Notes: generated by a model not told the origin, from the sequence alone. 28,063 bases of DNA from Bacteroidota bacterium (GCA_023457935.1 JAEXBA010000043.1:1-28063), one strand, 5' to 3'; positions 6,951 to 14,798 are shown, counted from the stretch's first letter. A program made the numbers and translations.

Positions 6951-8468
6951 ATGTCAAAGAAAAGAGCATTGATCAGTGTTTCCGATAAATCCGGATTGAC
7001 TGATTTTGCAAAATTTTTAGAAGAAAAAAGTTACGAACTAATTTCCACCGGTGGAACTTTTAAACATTTGAAAGAAGCCGGTTTAAATCCGATTCAGATT
7101 GATGAAATCACGGATTTTCCGGAAATGTTAGACGGTCGTGTGAAAACACTTCACCCAAAAGTTCATGGCGGTTTGTTGGCGGTGCGTTCCAATGAGGAAC
7201 ACATGAAAACCGTTCAGGAACACGGAATCGGGCTGATTGATATGGTAATTGTGAATCTGTATCCGTTCTTCGAAAATGTTAATAAAGATATTTCACTGGA
7301 AGAAAAAGTGGAATTTATCGATATTGGCGGACCTTCAATGCTACGTTCTGCGGCAAAAAATTTCGATTCTGTAACCGTGATTACGGATGTTGAAGATTAT
7401 GCAAAAGTTCAGCAGGAAATGGCTGAAAACGGAGATTCAACGTTGGAAACCCGTAAAAAACTCGCAGGAAAAGTTTTTAATCTGACCTCCGCTTACGACG
7501 CAGCTATCTCACGAATGTTGCTGGAAGAAGAATATCCGACTTATCTGAACGCATCCTACAAAAAAGTTTCCGATTTAAGATATGGTGAAAATCCGCACCA
7601 GTCGGCTGCTTATTACGTTTCGACATTCGAAAGCGGAGCGATGAAGGATTTTGAAATTCTGGGCGGAAAAGAACTTTCGTTCAACAATCTTCGCGATATG
7701 GATTTATGCTGGAAAGTCGTGAATGAATTCAAAAATGAAATGGCTTGTTGTGCAGTGAAACATTCCACTCCATGTGGAGTTGCCATCGGAACAACTGCTC
7801 TTGAAACGTACAAAAAAACTTTCGAATGCGATCCGGTTTCCATTTTCGGCGGAATTATCGCAATGAACTATAAAGTTGATGCTGCAACAGCTGAAGAACT
7901 CAATAAAACTTTCCTTGAAATCGTAATGGCAACTGATTTCGATGACAATGCTTTGGAAATTCTCAGAAAAAAGAAAAACCTCAGAATCATCAAAATTAAG
8001 AATCCGGTTTCCGATAAACAGACCTGGGTAAAAATTGACGGCGGAATGCTCGTTCAGGACAATGATTCCAAATTTTCGGAAGATATAAAAGTTGTCACCG
8101 AAACTCAACCAACCGACACTCAGGAAAAAGCATTATTGTTCGCACAAAGAGTGGTAAAATACGTAAAATCCAATGCGATTGTCGTTTCCAACGGAATTCA
8201 GGCGCTAGGAATTGGTGGCGGACAGGTAAATAGAATCTGGGCTACACAACAGGCGGTAGAAAGAGCAAAAGAAAAATTTGAAGGCGATTTGGTTCTGGCT
8301 TCAGATGCGTTTTTCCCGTTCCGTGATGTGGTGGATTTCTGTGCAGAGCAGGGAATTACTGCGATTATTCAGCCGGGAGGTTCTGTGAAAGATCAGGATT
8401 CTGTAGACGCAGCCAACGAACATAAAATACCGATGATGATGACCGGAATGCGTCATTTTCTGCATTAA
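6951..8468 (+). CDS. purH: Bifunctional AICAR transformylase / IMP cyclohydrolase
   Basis: Carries out the last two steps of IMP synthesis: formylation of AICAR and closure of FAICAR to IMP. 505 residues, full length. The N-terminal MGS-like cyclohydrolase domain (about 1-150) has SVSDKSGL, STGGTFKHL, DFPEMLDGRVKTLHPKVHGG and DIGGPSMLRSAAKN. The C-terminal transformylase domain has the catalytic KHSTPCGVA, then ALGIGGGQVNRI, DAFFPFRD and IQPGGSVKDQDS. It follows the metallophosphoesterase by 54 bp of heptamer repeats. I see no terminator after it, only a T-rich stretch before the purD promoter. Confidence 0.96.
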   Translation: MSKKRALISVSDKSGLTDFAKFLEEKSYELISTGGTFKHLKEAGLNPIQIDEITDFPEMLDGRVKTLHPKVHGGLLAVRSNEEHMKTVQEHGIGLIDMVIVNLYPFFENVNKDISLEEKVEFIDIGGPSMLRSAAKNFDSVTVITDVEDYAKVQQEMAENGDSTLETRKKLAGKVFNLTSAYDAAISRMLLEEEYPTYLNASYKKVSDLRYGENPHQSAAYYVSTFESGAMKDFEILGGKELSFNNLRDMDLCWKVVNEFKNEMACCAVKHSTPCGVAIGTTALETYKKTFECDPVSIFGGIIAMNYKVDAATAEELNKTFLEIVMATDFDDNALEILRKKKNLRIIKIKNPVSDKQTWVKIDGGMLVQDNDSKFSEDIKVVTETQPTDTQEKALLFAQRVVKYVKSNAIVVSNGIQALGIGGGQVNRIWATQQAVERAKEKFEGDLVLASDAFFPFRDVVDFCAEQGITAIIQPGGSVKDQDSVDAANEHKIPMMMTGMRHFLH

Positions 8469-8498
8469 TTTTTAAGGTTTTTTTATCACTTCCAACAG

Positions 8499-8529
8499 TT
8501 TGAATTCAGGATTCAAAACCTTAAATTTG
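8499..8529 (+). promoter_or_regulatory. Promoter of purD
   Basis: TTTG (8499-8502), exactly 19 bp, then TAAATTTG (8522-8529): a perfect match to the Bacteroidota -33/-7 consensus. The predicted start is near 8536, leaving a leader of about 18 nt before the ATG. So purD can be transcribed apart from purH. Confidence 0.8.
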
Positions 8530-8553
8530 TATCATATTAAAAAATAAACTTCA

Positions 8554-9789
8554 ATGAGAGTATTGATCATAGGTAACGGCGGACGCGAAGCTGCTTTTGC
8601 CAAAAAATTAGCAGAAGACAGCCGTGTTTCACAGATGTTTTTTGCAAAAGGAAATGCTACTACCGATAAACTGGGAAAAAATATTTCCATTACCGATAAT
8701 GCGGAGTTGGTAAACTTTGCAAAAAAAGAAGCCGTAGATTTAACCATCGTTGGTCCGGAAGCCAATCTGGTAACCGGAATTGTAGACGATTTCAAGAAAG
8801 CAGGTCTTAAAATTTTCGGACCGGAGAAAAAAGTGGCGCGTCTTGAAGGCAGCAAAGCCTATTCAAAAAAATTCATGCAGGAATTCGGGGTTAAAACCGC
8901 TGCAGCGCATGTTTTTACTTCTTATGTGGAAGCGAAAGCCTATATGGATTCTGCGCACTATCCGCTGATTATTAAAGCTTCAGGCTTGGCGCAGGGCAAA
9001 GGTGTAGTTTTGGCAGAAGATAAGGATGAAGCCATGAAGACCATTCATGATTTCATGATCGACAGGATTTACGGTGATGCCGGAATCGAGATTGTAGTGG
9101 AAGAATATCTGCGCGGTTTTGAAGCATCCATTATCTGTTTTTCAAATGGAAAAGACCTTTACCCTTGTGTATCGGCAAAAGATTATAAAAGAGTCGGTAA
9201 AAACAATACCGGGCCAAATACCGGCGGAATGGGCGCTGTAGCTCCAAGTCCGGAATTCACGGCTGCACATTTCGAAGATTTCAGACAGAATATTCTTGAA
9301 CCTACAGTCAACGGTTTAAAAGACAATTATCTGATGTTCACCGGGTTCATTTTCTTCGGACTGATGATTACCGATAAAGGCTGTCATTTGCTGGAATACA
9401 ACATGCGTTCCGGTGATCCGGAAACTCAGGTAATTATGCCGCTCATGGAAAACAAACTGCTGGATGTCATCAACGCCTGTATTGCCGGTGAAGATCCGCA
9501 ACTTCAGTTCAAAAACGAAACAGCGGTTTGCCTGGTAATGGCTTCCGGCGGTTATCCCGGAAAATATGAAACAGGGTACGAAATCCGCGGTCTGGACAGG
9601 GTTCAGAACAGTACTGTGCTTTTGGCCGGTGCAGCGAACAAACCGGGCGGAATTTTCACTACGGGCGGAAGAGCCCTCAACCTTGTTGCTACGGCTCCAA
9701 CCAGAGAAGAAGCAATCCGTAAAGTTTATGATGACGCAAAACCGTTGCACTTCGATTACGCGTTTTACAGAGAAGACATCGGAAAATAA
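8554..9789 (+). CDS. purD: Phosphoribosylamine-glycine ligase (GAR synthetase)
   Basis: ATP-dependent joining of phosphoribosylamine and glycine, step 2 of IMP synthesis. 411 residues. N-terminal MRVLIIGNGGREAAFAKKL is the GARS N-domain; the usual GGREHA reads GGREAA here. The ATP-grasp domain shows KASGLAQGKGVVLA, VVEEYLRGFEASI, the substrate loop GPNTGGMGAVAPSP and LLEYNMRSGDPETQVIMP (commonly EYNxRxGDPE). The C-terminal GARS domain has ETAVCLVMASGGYPG. It has its own consensus promoter and an intrinsic terminator just downstream, so it is probably an independent unit within the purine region. Confidence 0.95.
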   Translation: MRVLIIGNGGREAAFAKKLAEDSRVSQMFFAKGNATTDKLGKNISITDNAELVNFAKKEAVDLTIVGPEANLVTGIVDDFKKAGLKIFGPEKKVARLEGSKAYSKKFMQEFGVKTAAAHVFTSYVEAKAYMDSAHYPLIIKASGLAQGKGVVLAEDKDEAMKTIHDFMIDRIYGDAGIEIVVEEYLRGFEASIICFSNGKDLYPCVSAKDYKRVGKNNTGPNTGGMGAVAPSPEFTAAHFEDFRQNILEPTVNGLKDNYLMFTGFIFFGLMITDKGCHLLEYNMRSGDPETQVIMPLMENKLLDVINACIAGEDPQLQFKNETAVCLVMASGGYPGKYETGYEIRGLDRVQNSTVLLAGAANKPGGIFTTGGRALNLVATAPTREEAIRKVYDDAKPLHFDYAFYREDIGK

Positions 9790-9794
9790 ATCAG

Positions 9795-9819
9795 AAAGGC
9801 GTGGTTTACACGTCTTTTT
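9795..9819 (+). terminator. Intrinsic terminator of purD
   Basis: AAAGGCGTG (9795-9803) pairs with CACGTCTTT (9809-9817), one G-T pair, loop of 5 nt, followed by T5-G-T5. It lies 5 bp after the purD stop codon. Confidence 0.8.
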
Positions 9820-9825
9820 GTTTTT

Positions 9826-9935
9826 CAGGAGCTTCATCCCGCTTTCCGCACTCGCTTTTTTGGCGGCTTTGCTGTCGCTCAGCCACCAAAAAGAGCTCAG
9901 ACAAATGCTGCAATCGGGGCTATTAATGAAATGAT
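9826..9935 (+). repeat. Interspersed hairpin repeat (REP-like), flavobacterial type
   Basis: The stretch begins with GGAGCTTCATCCCGCTTTCC and ends with TGCAATCGGGGCTATTAATG. From memory, this pair of ends marks a widespread non-coding repeat in flavobacterial genomes. In the middle TTTTTTGGCGGCT can pair with AGCCACCAAAAAG, and AGC/CCCG near the left end can pair with CGGGGCT at the right. No transposase is present, so it looks like a REP- or MITE-like element that relies on functions elsewhere. Boundaries are approximate. Confidence 0.6.
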
Positions 9936-9980
9936 ATAATAAAGTTTCGGTCTGACCGTTCAAAATACTATCGTTTAAGT

Positions 9981-10029
9981 CACTCATCATTCATAACTCA
10001 TAACTCATCACTCATCACTCATAACTCAT
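9981..10029 (+). repeat. Heptamer tandem repeat before guaA
   Basis: Seven consecutive heptamers of the form (A/C)A(C/T)TCAT, for example AACTCAT and CACTCAT, occupy 9981-10029 and end 4 bp before the guaA ATG. An imperfect eighth unit includes the start codon itself. I see no clear promoter in the 45 bp between the hairpin repeat and this array. Confidence 0.85.
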
Positions 10030-10033
10030 CTTC

Positions 10034-11563
10034 ATGCACAACGGTATCATTATATTAGATTTCGGTTCACAGTACAACCAGCTTATCGGACGCAGAATCC
10101 GTGAGATGGAAGTCTATTCCGAAATCATTCCTTTCAATACTCCCTTAACCGAAATTCTCGCAAAAAGACCGGCCGGAGTAATCCTTTCTGGCGGGCCAAG
10201 TTCTGTAAATGCTGAAAACGCTCATTTGGTGGAGAAACAGCTGTTCGAAATGGGAATTCCGATCCTCGGAATCTGCTACGGAATGCAACTGACTGCACAT
10301 TTGCTTGGCGGAAAAGTAAAAAAAGGCGAGAAAGGCGAATACGGAAAATCCGAACTCGAAATTGTGAGAAGCAATCCTCTTTTTACCGGCGTCGGAAGAA
10401 AATCAACCGTGTGGATGAGCCATTTTGATGAAGTGGAAGAAGTTCCCGAAGGTTTCGAAGTTTCCGGAAGAAGCGGTGTTATCGCTGCGATGGCCAACGA
10501 AAAGAAAAACATTTTTGCCATTCAGTTTCACCCGGAAGTAACGCACACCGAAGAAGGCTGGAAAATGCTGGAGAATTTTGTGTTCAACATCTGTAAGGCG
10601 CAGAAAAACTGGAAACTGAGCGGCTATATCGAAAGAACGGTTGAGGAAATCCGCGAAAAAGTGGGGAATGAAAAGGTAATTCTCGGACTTTCCGGCGGAG
10701 TGGATTCTTCGGTTGCAGCGGTGCTGATTCACAAAGCAATCGGCGATCAGCTGCAGTGTATTTTTGTGGATACGGGATTGTTGCGGAAAGATGAAGGCAA
10801 AAAAGTTATGGAAAATTACGGTGAGCATTTCCACATGAAAATTGATATGGTGGATGCAGCAGACCGTTTTCTTTCTAAACTGAAAGGTGTTTCCGATCCT
10901 GAAGAAAAAAGAAAAATCATCGGCCGCGAGTTTATTTCGGTGTTCGATGAAGAATCCCATAAGTTTGAAGGCGCAAAATTCCTCGCTCAGGGAACCATTT
11001 ATCCTGATGTCATCGAGTCACAGTCGGTTAAAGGCCCTTCAGCAGTGATAAAGTCTCATCACAATGTTGGCGGATTGCCGGAAGAAATGAAGATGCAGCT
11101 GGTGGAACCTTTACGCGAACTTTTCAAGGATGAAGTAAGAAAAGTAGGAGAGGAACTGGGAATTCCGCATCACTTGGTGTACCGTCATCCGTTTCCCGGT
11201 CCGGGACTGGGAATCCGGATCTTAGGTGAAGTGGACGAAGAAAAAGTGAAAATCCTTCAGGAAGCAGACGATATTTTCATTGAAGAACTGTATAAAAACA
11301 ATCTTTACGAGAAGGTTTCACAGGCCTTTGTAGTGTTACTTCCGGTAAAATCGGTTGGTGTAATGGGCGACGAAAGAACCTACGAATACACTGCCGTTGT
11401 ACGTTCAGCCAATACCATTGATTTTATGACGGCGACCTTCAGTAAATTTCCATGGGAGTTTCTGGAAAACGTTTCCAACAGAATCATCAATGAAGTTCGC
11501 GGAATCAACCGTGTTGCTTACGATATTTCAAGCAAACCGCCCGCAACAATCGAGTGGGAATAA
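10034..11563 (+). CDS. guaA: GMP synthase (glutamine-hydrolysing)
   Basis: Converts XMP to GMP with ATP and glutamine. 509 residues, full length. The class I amidotransferase domain carries the catalytic triad Cys81 (GICYGMQL), His166 and Glu168 (FHPEVTHTEEG). The ATP pyrophosphatase domain has the PP-loop GLSGGVDSS (218-226). The C-terminal dimerisation domain shows RHPFPGPGLGIRILGEV and the conserved ending PPATIEWE. Isolated from purD by a terminator and a repeat element, it is probably transcribed on its own, though its promoter is not obvious. It ends at a strong bidirectional terminator. Confidence 0.97.
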   Translation: MHNGIIILDFGSQYNQLIGRRIREMEVYSEIIPFNTPLTEILAKRPAGVILSGGPSSVNAENAHLVEKQLFEMGIPILGICYGMQLTAHLLGGKVKKGEKGEYGKSELEIVRSNPLFTGVGRKSTVWMSHFDEVEEVPEGFEVSGRSGVIAAMANEKKNIFAIQFHPEVTHTEEGWKMLENFVFNICKAQKNWKLSGYIERTVEEIREKVGNEKVILGLSGGVDSSVAAVLIHKAIGDQLQCIFVDTGLLRKDEGKKVMENYGEHFHMKIDMVDAADRFLSKLKGVSDPEEKRKIIGREFISVFDEESHKFEGAKFLAQGTIYPDVIESQSVKGPSAVIKSHHNVGGLPEEMKMQLVEPLRELFKDEVRKVGEELGIPHHLVYRHPFPGPGLGIRILGEVDEEKVKILQEADDIFIEELYKNNLYEKVSQAFVVLLPVKSVGVMGDERTYEYTAVVRSANTIDFMTATFSKFPWEFLENVSNRIINEVRGINRVAYDISSKPPATIEWE

Positions 11564-11581
11564 TCAATCAAACCAAATAAG

Positions 11582-11608
11582 AAGTCCGCTGCTGAAGCGG
11601 ACTTTTTT
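11582..11608. terminator. Bidirectional intrinsic terminator
   Basis: AAGTCCGCT (11582-11590) pairs perfectly with AGCGGACTT (11596-11604), 5-nt loop, with T-run on the plus side and A-rich flank on the other. It serves guaA and the convergent lipoprotein gene. Confidence 0.85.
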
Positions 11609-12251
11609 ATTCTGTTTTCACGCCTTTTGAACGGAGCCGGACGGCAGAATAAGGAGTTTCGAAATTCAAAGTATCGGAGTACTGAAAAAATTGCTGCACA
11701 TTTCTTTCCAAATCATAGCTGATGTAAAAAGGAACTTTCTCGTAGGTGTTTCCAAGTAAAACCACTTCTTCATTACTTTTCCAGAAACCTTCTTCAATCC
11801 AGAATGAAGGTCCAAAAAAGGCAATCTGTTCAGCCGCTTTCTTCTGAAGATCTACCAGAACCACTTTCTGATCGGCTTCAAATCCGGCAAAACCGTCGGA
11901 ATCAATATTCCACTGATAGGAATCAAAATCAACATATTTTGTACTGTCCGGACTGTACACCAGAAATGGTTTGTAAACTTCATCAAAATCCGCATCCAGA
12001 ACTGTTCGGTCGCTGGAAGGTAACCGCGTAATTGCATTTTCTGATTTTCTGCTGAATTTCTGAAATGAAAAATCCGGGTTTTGCTGCTGATAATACGTTT
12101 CCCATTCGTTCAGAACAATATTGTCAGCAACGGGAATTTTTTCAGTCTGTACAGAATCATTCTGTTTCGTGAAAGAATTGTCCGGAGCGGATTCTGTTTT
12201 CTTTTCACTGCAACCAACAGTCAGAATCAGACAAAAAATCAGTTTTCTCAT
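11607..12251 (-). CDS. Hypothetical lipoprotein
   Basis: 214 residues. The N-terminus MRKLIFCLILTVGCSEKK is a lipoprotein signal peptide with Cys14 as the likely lipidated residue; the -3 position is Thr, slightly off the usual Leu/Val. The mature part is soluble, rich in aromatic and acidic residues (WETYYQQQNPDFSFQKFS, LVYSPDSTKYVDFDSYQW), with no repeats or known catalytic motif that I recognise. The look is of a periplasmic or outer-membrane beta-rich protein. It is divergent from the helicase gene and convergent with guaA, so it stands alone. Confidence 0.65.
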   Translation of the reverse strand: MRKLIFCLILTVGCSEKKTESAPDNSFTKQNDSVQTEKIPVADNIVLNEWETYYQQQNPDFSFQKFSRKSENAITRLPSSDRTVLDADFDEVYKPFLVYSPDSTKYVDFDSYQWNIDSDGFAGFEADQKVVLVDLQKKAAEQIAFFGPSFWIEEGFWKSNEEVVLLGNTYEKVPFYISYDLERNVQQFFQYSDTLNFETPYSAVRLRSKGVKTE

Positions 12252-12318
12252 TCCACTAAATTAAAATTTTTTCTTCAACTGTCAATTTCATGCTCAGCTT
12301 CATTTATTGCATAAAACC

Positions 12319-12326
12319 TATCTTTG
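12319..12326 (+). promoter_or_regulatory. -7 promoter element of the helicase gene
   Basis: TATCTTTG is a perfect TAnnTTTG and ends only 4 bp before ATG 12331, so the mRNA would have almost no leader. No TTG is found at the normal distance upstream. Its position argues against the earlier start at 12307. Confidence 0.5.
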
Positions 12327-12330
12327 CAGC

Positions 12331-13683
12331 ATGGAAAAACTCACTTTTGCAGATTTTGACCTTCCGGTTAAAATTCTTGATGTTCTGGCTGACCTTGAAC
12401 TGTTTGAACCGACTCCGATTCAGGAAAAAAGTTTCAAACCCGTTCTGTCTGGTCGCGATGTGATGGGAATAGCCCAGACCGGAACTGGGAAAACTCTGGC
12501 TTATCTGCTGCCGGTACTGAAAAACTGGAAGTACAATAAAACCGGAAATCCGACAGTTCTGGTATTGGTTCCGACCAGAGAACTTGTGGTTCAGGTGAGT
12601 GAAATTCTGGAAACTTTAACGCAGAATCTAACCGCGAGAGTAATTGGAATTTATGGCGGAAAGAACATCAACACGCAGAAACTGCTGTTTAACGACGGCT
12701 GCGATATTCTGGTTGGAACACCCGGAAGAGTGATGGATTTGGCAATTGACAATGCGATTTCTCTGAAGGAAGTTCAGAAACTGATTATTGACGAATTTGA
12801 TGAAATGCTGAACCTTGGCTTCCGTCCCCAGCTGACCCATATTTTCGAAATGATGAAGGAAAAGCGGCAGAACATTCTTTTTTCTGCAACCATGACGGAA
12901 GCTGTGGATGATATGCTGGAAGAATATTTTGCGGGACCTGTAGAAATTTCACTGGCCAAATCGGGAACGCCGCTTGAAAAAATTGAACAGACCGGTTATA
13001 AAGTGGAAAACTTCAATACGAAAGTGAATCTGCTGGAATATCTTCTGAAAAACGATGCAGAAATGTCCAAAGTTTTGATTTTCTGTAACAACAAGAAACA
13101 CGCTGACTTACTGTTCACCAAGATTGATGAGCTTTTCCCTGAGAATTTTGATGTGATTCATTCCAATAAATCCCAGAATTACCGTCTGAAGGCCATGAAA
13201 ACGTTTCAGGATGAAGAAATCCGTGGTCTGATAACAACAGACGTTATGGCAAGAGGTCTGGATATTTCAGATATTACGCACGTTATAAATTTTGAAGTTC
13301 CTGAAGTTCCTGAACAGTATATTCACAGAATCGGTAGAACCGGGCGCGCCGACAAAGACGGAAAAGCCGTTACCTTCATCACAAAGAAAGAGGAAGAACA
13401 GCTTCTGGATATTGAAATGCTGATGGATAAAGAGCTTCAGATGATTGAATTTCCGGCAGAGGTTAAAATCAATCCGAAGAAAATTCCGGCCGAAATTGAA
13501 GAAGTTAAAATGAAAAACGCCCATGTTGTGAAAATTGAAGAAGGAGGCGGCGCTTTTCATGAGAAAAAAGATAAAAACAAAAAGGAAAACTGGGGCGGCC
13601 CGCACAAAAGAAAACCACCTAAAAAGATCGGTGCCAACAGGGCTCAGCAGAAAACAAAATCAAAAGCTAAGCGAAAAAAATAA
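12331..13683 (+). CDS. DEAD-box-family RNA helicase
   Basis: ATP-dependent RNA helicase core of 450 residues plus a basic tail. Domain 1: Q motif (FEPTPIQ), motif I TGTGKT (50-55), PTREL, TPGRVMD, motif II IDEFDEML with the box reading Asp154-Glu-Phe-Asp157 rather than DEAD, and SAT at 185-187. Domain 2: TTDVMARGLDI and HRIGRTGRADKDGKA. The last 60 residues are rich in Lys (ending KTKSKAKRKK) and may bind RNA. RhlE/CsdA-like helicases assist ribosome assembly and RNA turnover; the exact subgroup is uncertain. I prefer ATG 12331 over the upstream in-frame TTG 12307 because a -7 element lies between them. Confidence 0.92.
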   Translation: MEKLTFADFDLPVKILDVLADLELFEPTPIQEKSFKPVLSGRDVMGIAQTGTGKTLAYLLPVLKNWKYNKTGNPTVLVLVPTRELVVQVSEILETLTQNLTARVIGIYGGKNINTQKLLFNDGCDILVGTPGRVMDLAIDNAISLKEVQKLIIDEFDEMLNLGFRPQLTHIFEMMKEKRQNILFSATMTEAVDDMLEEYFAGPVEISLAKSGTPLEKIEQTGYKVENFNTKVNLLEYLLKNDAEMSKVLIFCNNKKHADLLFTKIDELFPENFDVIHSNKSQNYRLKAMKTFQDEEIRGLITTDVMARGLDISDITHVINFEVPEVPEQYIHRIGRTGRADKDGKAVTFITKKEEEQLLDIEMLMDKELQMIEFPAEVKINPKKIPAEIEEVKMKNAHVVKIEEGGGAFHEKKDKNKKENWGGPHKRKPPKKIGANRAQQKTKSKAKRKK

Positions 13684-13684
13684 G

Positions 13685-13718
13685 AAAAAGCTGCCCAAAT
13701 TTGAGGCAGCTTTTTTTT
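13685..13718. terminator. Bidirectional intrinsic terminator
   Basis: AAAAAGCTGCC (13685-13695) pairs perfectly with GGCAGCTTTTT (13705-13715), 9-nt loop, extended T-run to 13718. It lies between the convergent helicase and lipoprotein genes. Confidence 0.88.
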
Positions 13719-13737
13719 AGATAAATCAGATCAACAT

Positions 13738-14202
13738 TTATTGTTTATTCATAATCGCAACAATCTGATCCAAAGTACCGTCGTCATTAACATCTTCCGT
13801 ATCAATAAGGATCTGCATCTCAGTATTGCTTAAGGATTTTACTTGCGTGGTTTCGGAGGTTCCGTCATTATAGTTGAAAGTCATAATTTTGGTATTTGTG
13901 TTGTAAGCGTAGGTCCCATCGTCTGTGGAATCTAATGTACATGTTCCGGTTGCGGACGAATAGGTCTTGAACGTAAACTTGTTGTCCTGCCTGAACTGGA
14001 AAGTTGACTGTCCTTCACAGGCGGGCGTAGGTATTTCCTGCAGCACTGTGTTACCTGTTCCGGAAAAAGCAACGGCTTTTGTTAACTTCCATGTTCCCAC
14101 CAACGGACTTAGCGGCGGATTGGAAGGTGAATCATCATCATTTCTACAGGCGGAAAATATCAGTAACAATGCAGCGGCTAAAGCAAAAAGTAATTTTTTC
14201 AT
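13738..14202 (-). CDS. Lipocalin-like lipoprotein with calcium-loop-like C-terminus (paralogue 1)
   Basis: 154 residues. Signal peptide with lipobox MKKLLFALAAALLLIFSAC (Cys19), then an acidic linker RNDDDS. LVGTWKLTKAVAFSG is the typical start of a Bacteroidota lipocalin-like domain, and the alternating pattern FQFRQDNKFTFKTY fits a small beta-barrel. Near the end DVNDDGTLD (137-145) has the DxNxDGxxD spacing of dockerin- or TSP3-type calcium loops. No ligand can be inferred. It is paralogous to the gene directly upstream, and a minus-strand promoter at 14228-14258 serves it alone. Confidence 0.75.
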   Translation of the reverse strand: MKKLLFALAAALLLIFSACRNDDDSPSNPPLSPLVGTWKLTKAVAFSGTGNTVLQEIPTPACEGQSTFQFRQDNKFTFKTYSSATGTCTLDSTDDGTYAYNTNTKIMTFNYNDGTSETTQVKSLSNTEMQILIDTEDVNDDGTLDQIVAIMNKQ

Positions 14203-14227
14203 TGTGTCGTTATTATGGTTAGCATAT

Positions 14228-14258
14228 CAAATTAAATTAAAAAAAACTTGTAACCAAA
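14228..14258 (-). promoter_or_regulatory. Promoter of lipocalin-like lipoprotein 1
   Basis: Read on the minus strand: TTTG (14258-14255), 19 bp, TTAATTTG (14235-14228), a 7/8 match to the -7 consensus. The ATG is 25 bp further on. Confidence 0.6.
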
Positions 14259-14287
14259 TTATTTAACATAAAAATGGAATTACTTAC

Positions 14288-14313
14288 AAAAAAAATCCGG
14301 CGAGTTGCCGGAT
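14288..14313 (-). terminator. Intrinsic terminator of lipocalin-like lipoprotein 2
   Basis: On the minus strand ATCCGGC/GCCGGAT (14313-14307 with 14301-14295, 5-nt loop) is followed by an eight-T run. It separates the two paralogous lipoprotein genes. Confidence 0.82.
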
Positions 14314-14323
14314 GATCAAAACT

Positions 14324-14773
14324 TTATTTTTTTGTGAGGTAGAGAATTTCTTTGTCCAGAAAACCGTCTCCGTTGATGTCTGTAGTATGTGTCAGTACAT
14401 ATTCGAGTTCGGAATTGGTGAGCTTCAGTACATCGTGATATTCAACATTGCTGATAATCAGAATTTTGTTCACATTGTCATAGGTATATTTCTGACTGAA
14501 AACACCGGACTGTGTACAGCCGTTTGCTGCATCTTCCATCATCATGGTGCGGACAAGGTTATTGTCTGAACGGAATTCATAGATACTCTGTTTTCCGCAT
14601 TCACTTTCGTCCGTTGTGGAAAGCGTACTTCCGTCTTTACCGGAGATAGCAACCGTTTTCTGCGGATTCCACGAACCCAATAAGCTGTAAGCAATATCGT
14701 CATCCAAATCATCTCCTTTGCAGGCCGCCAGTGAAAGTGCCGAAACAACACCTGCAAACAATAATTTTTTCAT
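14324..14773 (-). CDS. Lipocalin-like lipoprotein with calcium-loop-like C-terminus (paralogue 2)
   Basis: 149 residues. Lipoprotein signal MKKLLFAGVVSALSLAAC (Cys18), then acidic KGDDLDDD. LLGSWNPQKTVAISGKDGS parallels the other paralogue's VGTWKLTKAVAFSG; a conserved central Cys (ECGKQSIYEFRSDNN against ACEGQSTFQFRQDNK) and a later Cys (NGCTQSG against GTCTLDS) suggest a disulphide. The C-terminus DINGDGFLD (132-140) again has the DxNxDGxxD pattern. Tandem duplication is the simplest origin. It has its own promoter and terminator, so the pair is not a simple operon. Function unknown. Confidence 0.75.
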   Translation of the reverse strand: MKKLLFAGVVSALSLAACKGDDLDDDIAYSLLGSWNPQKTVAISGKDGSTLSTTDESECGKQSIYEFRSDNNLVRTMMMEDAANGCTQSGVFSQKYTYDNVNKILIISNVEYHDVLKLTNSELEYVLTHTTDINGDGFLDKEILYLTKK

Positions 14774-14798
14774 TTTTAACTGTTAATCGATTATCATA

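Noticed and set aside
9566..9934. Plus-strand ORF of 122 codons overlapping the end of purD
   Set aside because: Out of frame with purD and continues into the terminator and repeat element.
9316..9990. Minus-strand ORF of 224 codons
   Set aside because: It is antisense to purD and runs through its terminator and the hairpin repeat; no protein-like features.
10403..10960. Minus-strand ORF of 185 codons inside guaA
   Set aside because: Shadow of the strongly conserved guaA frame; low-complexity Phe/His-rich translation.
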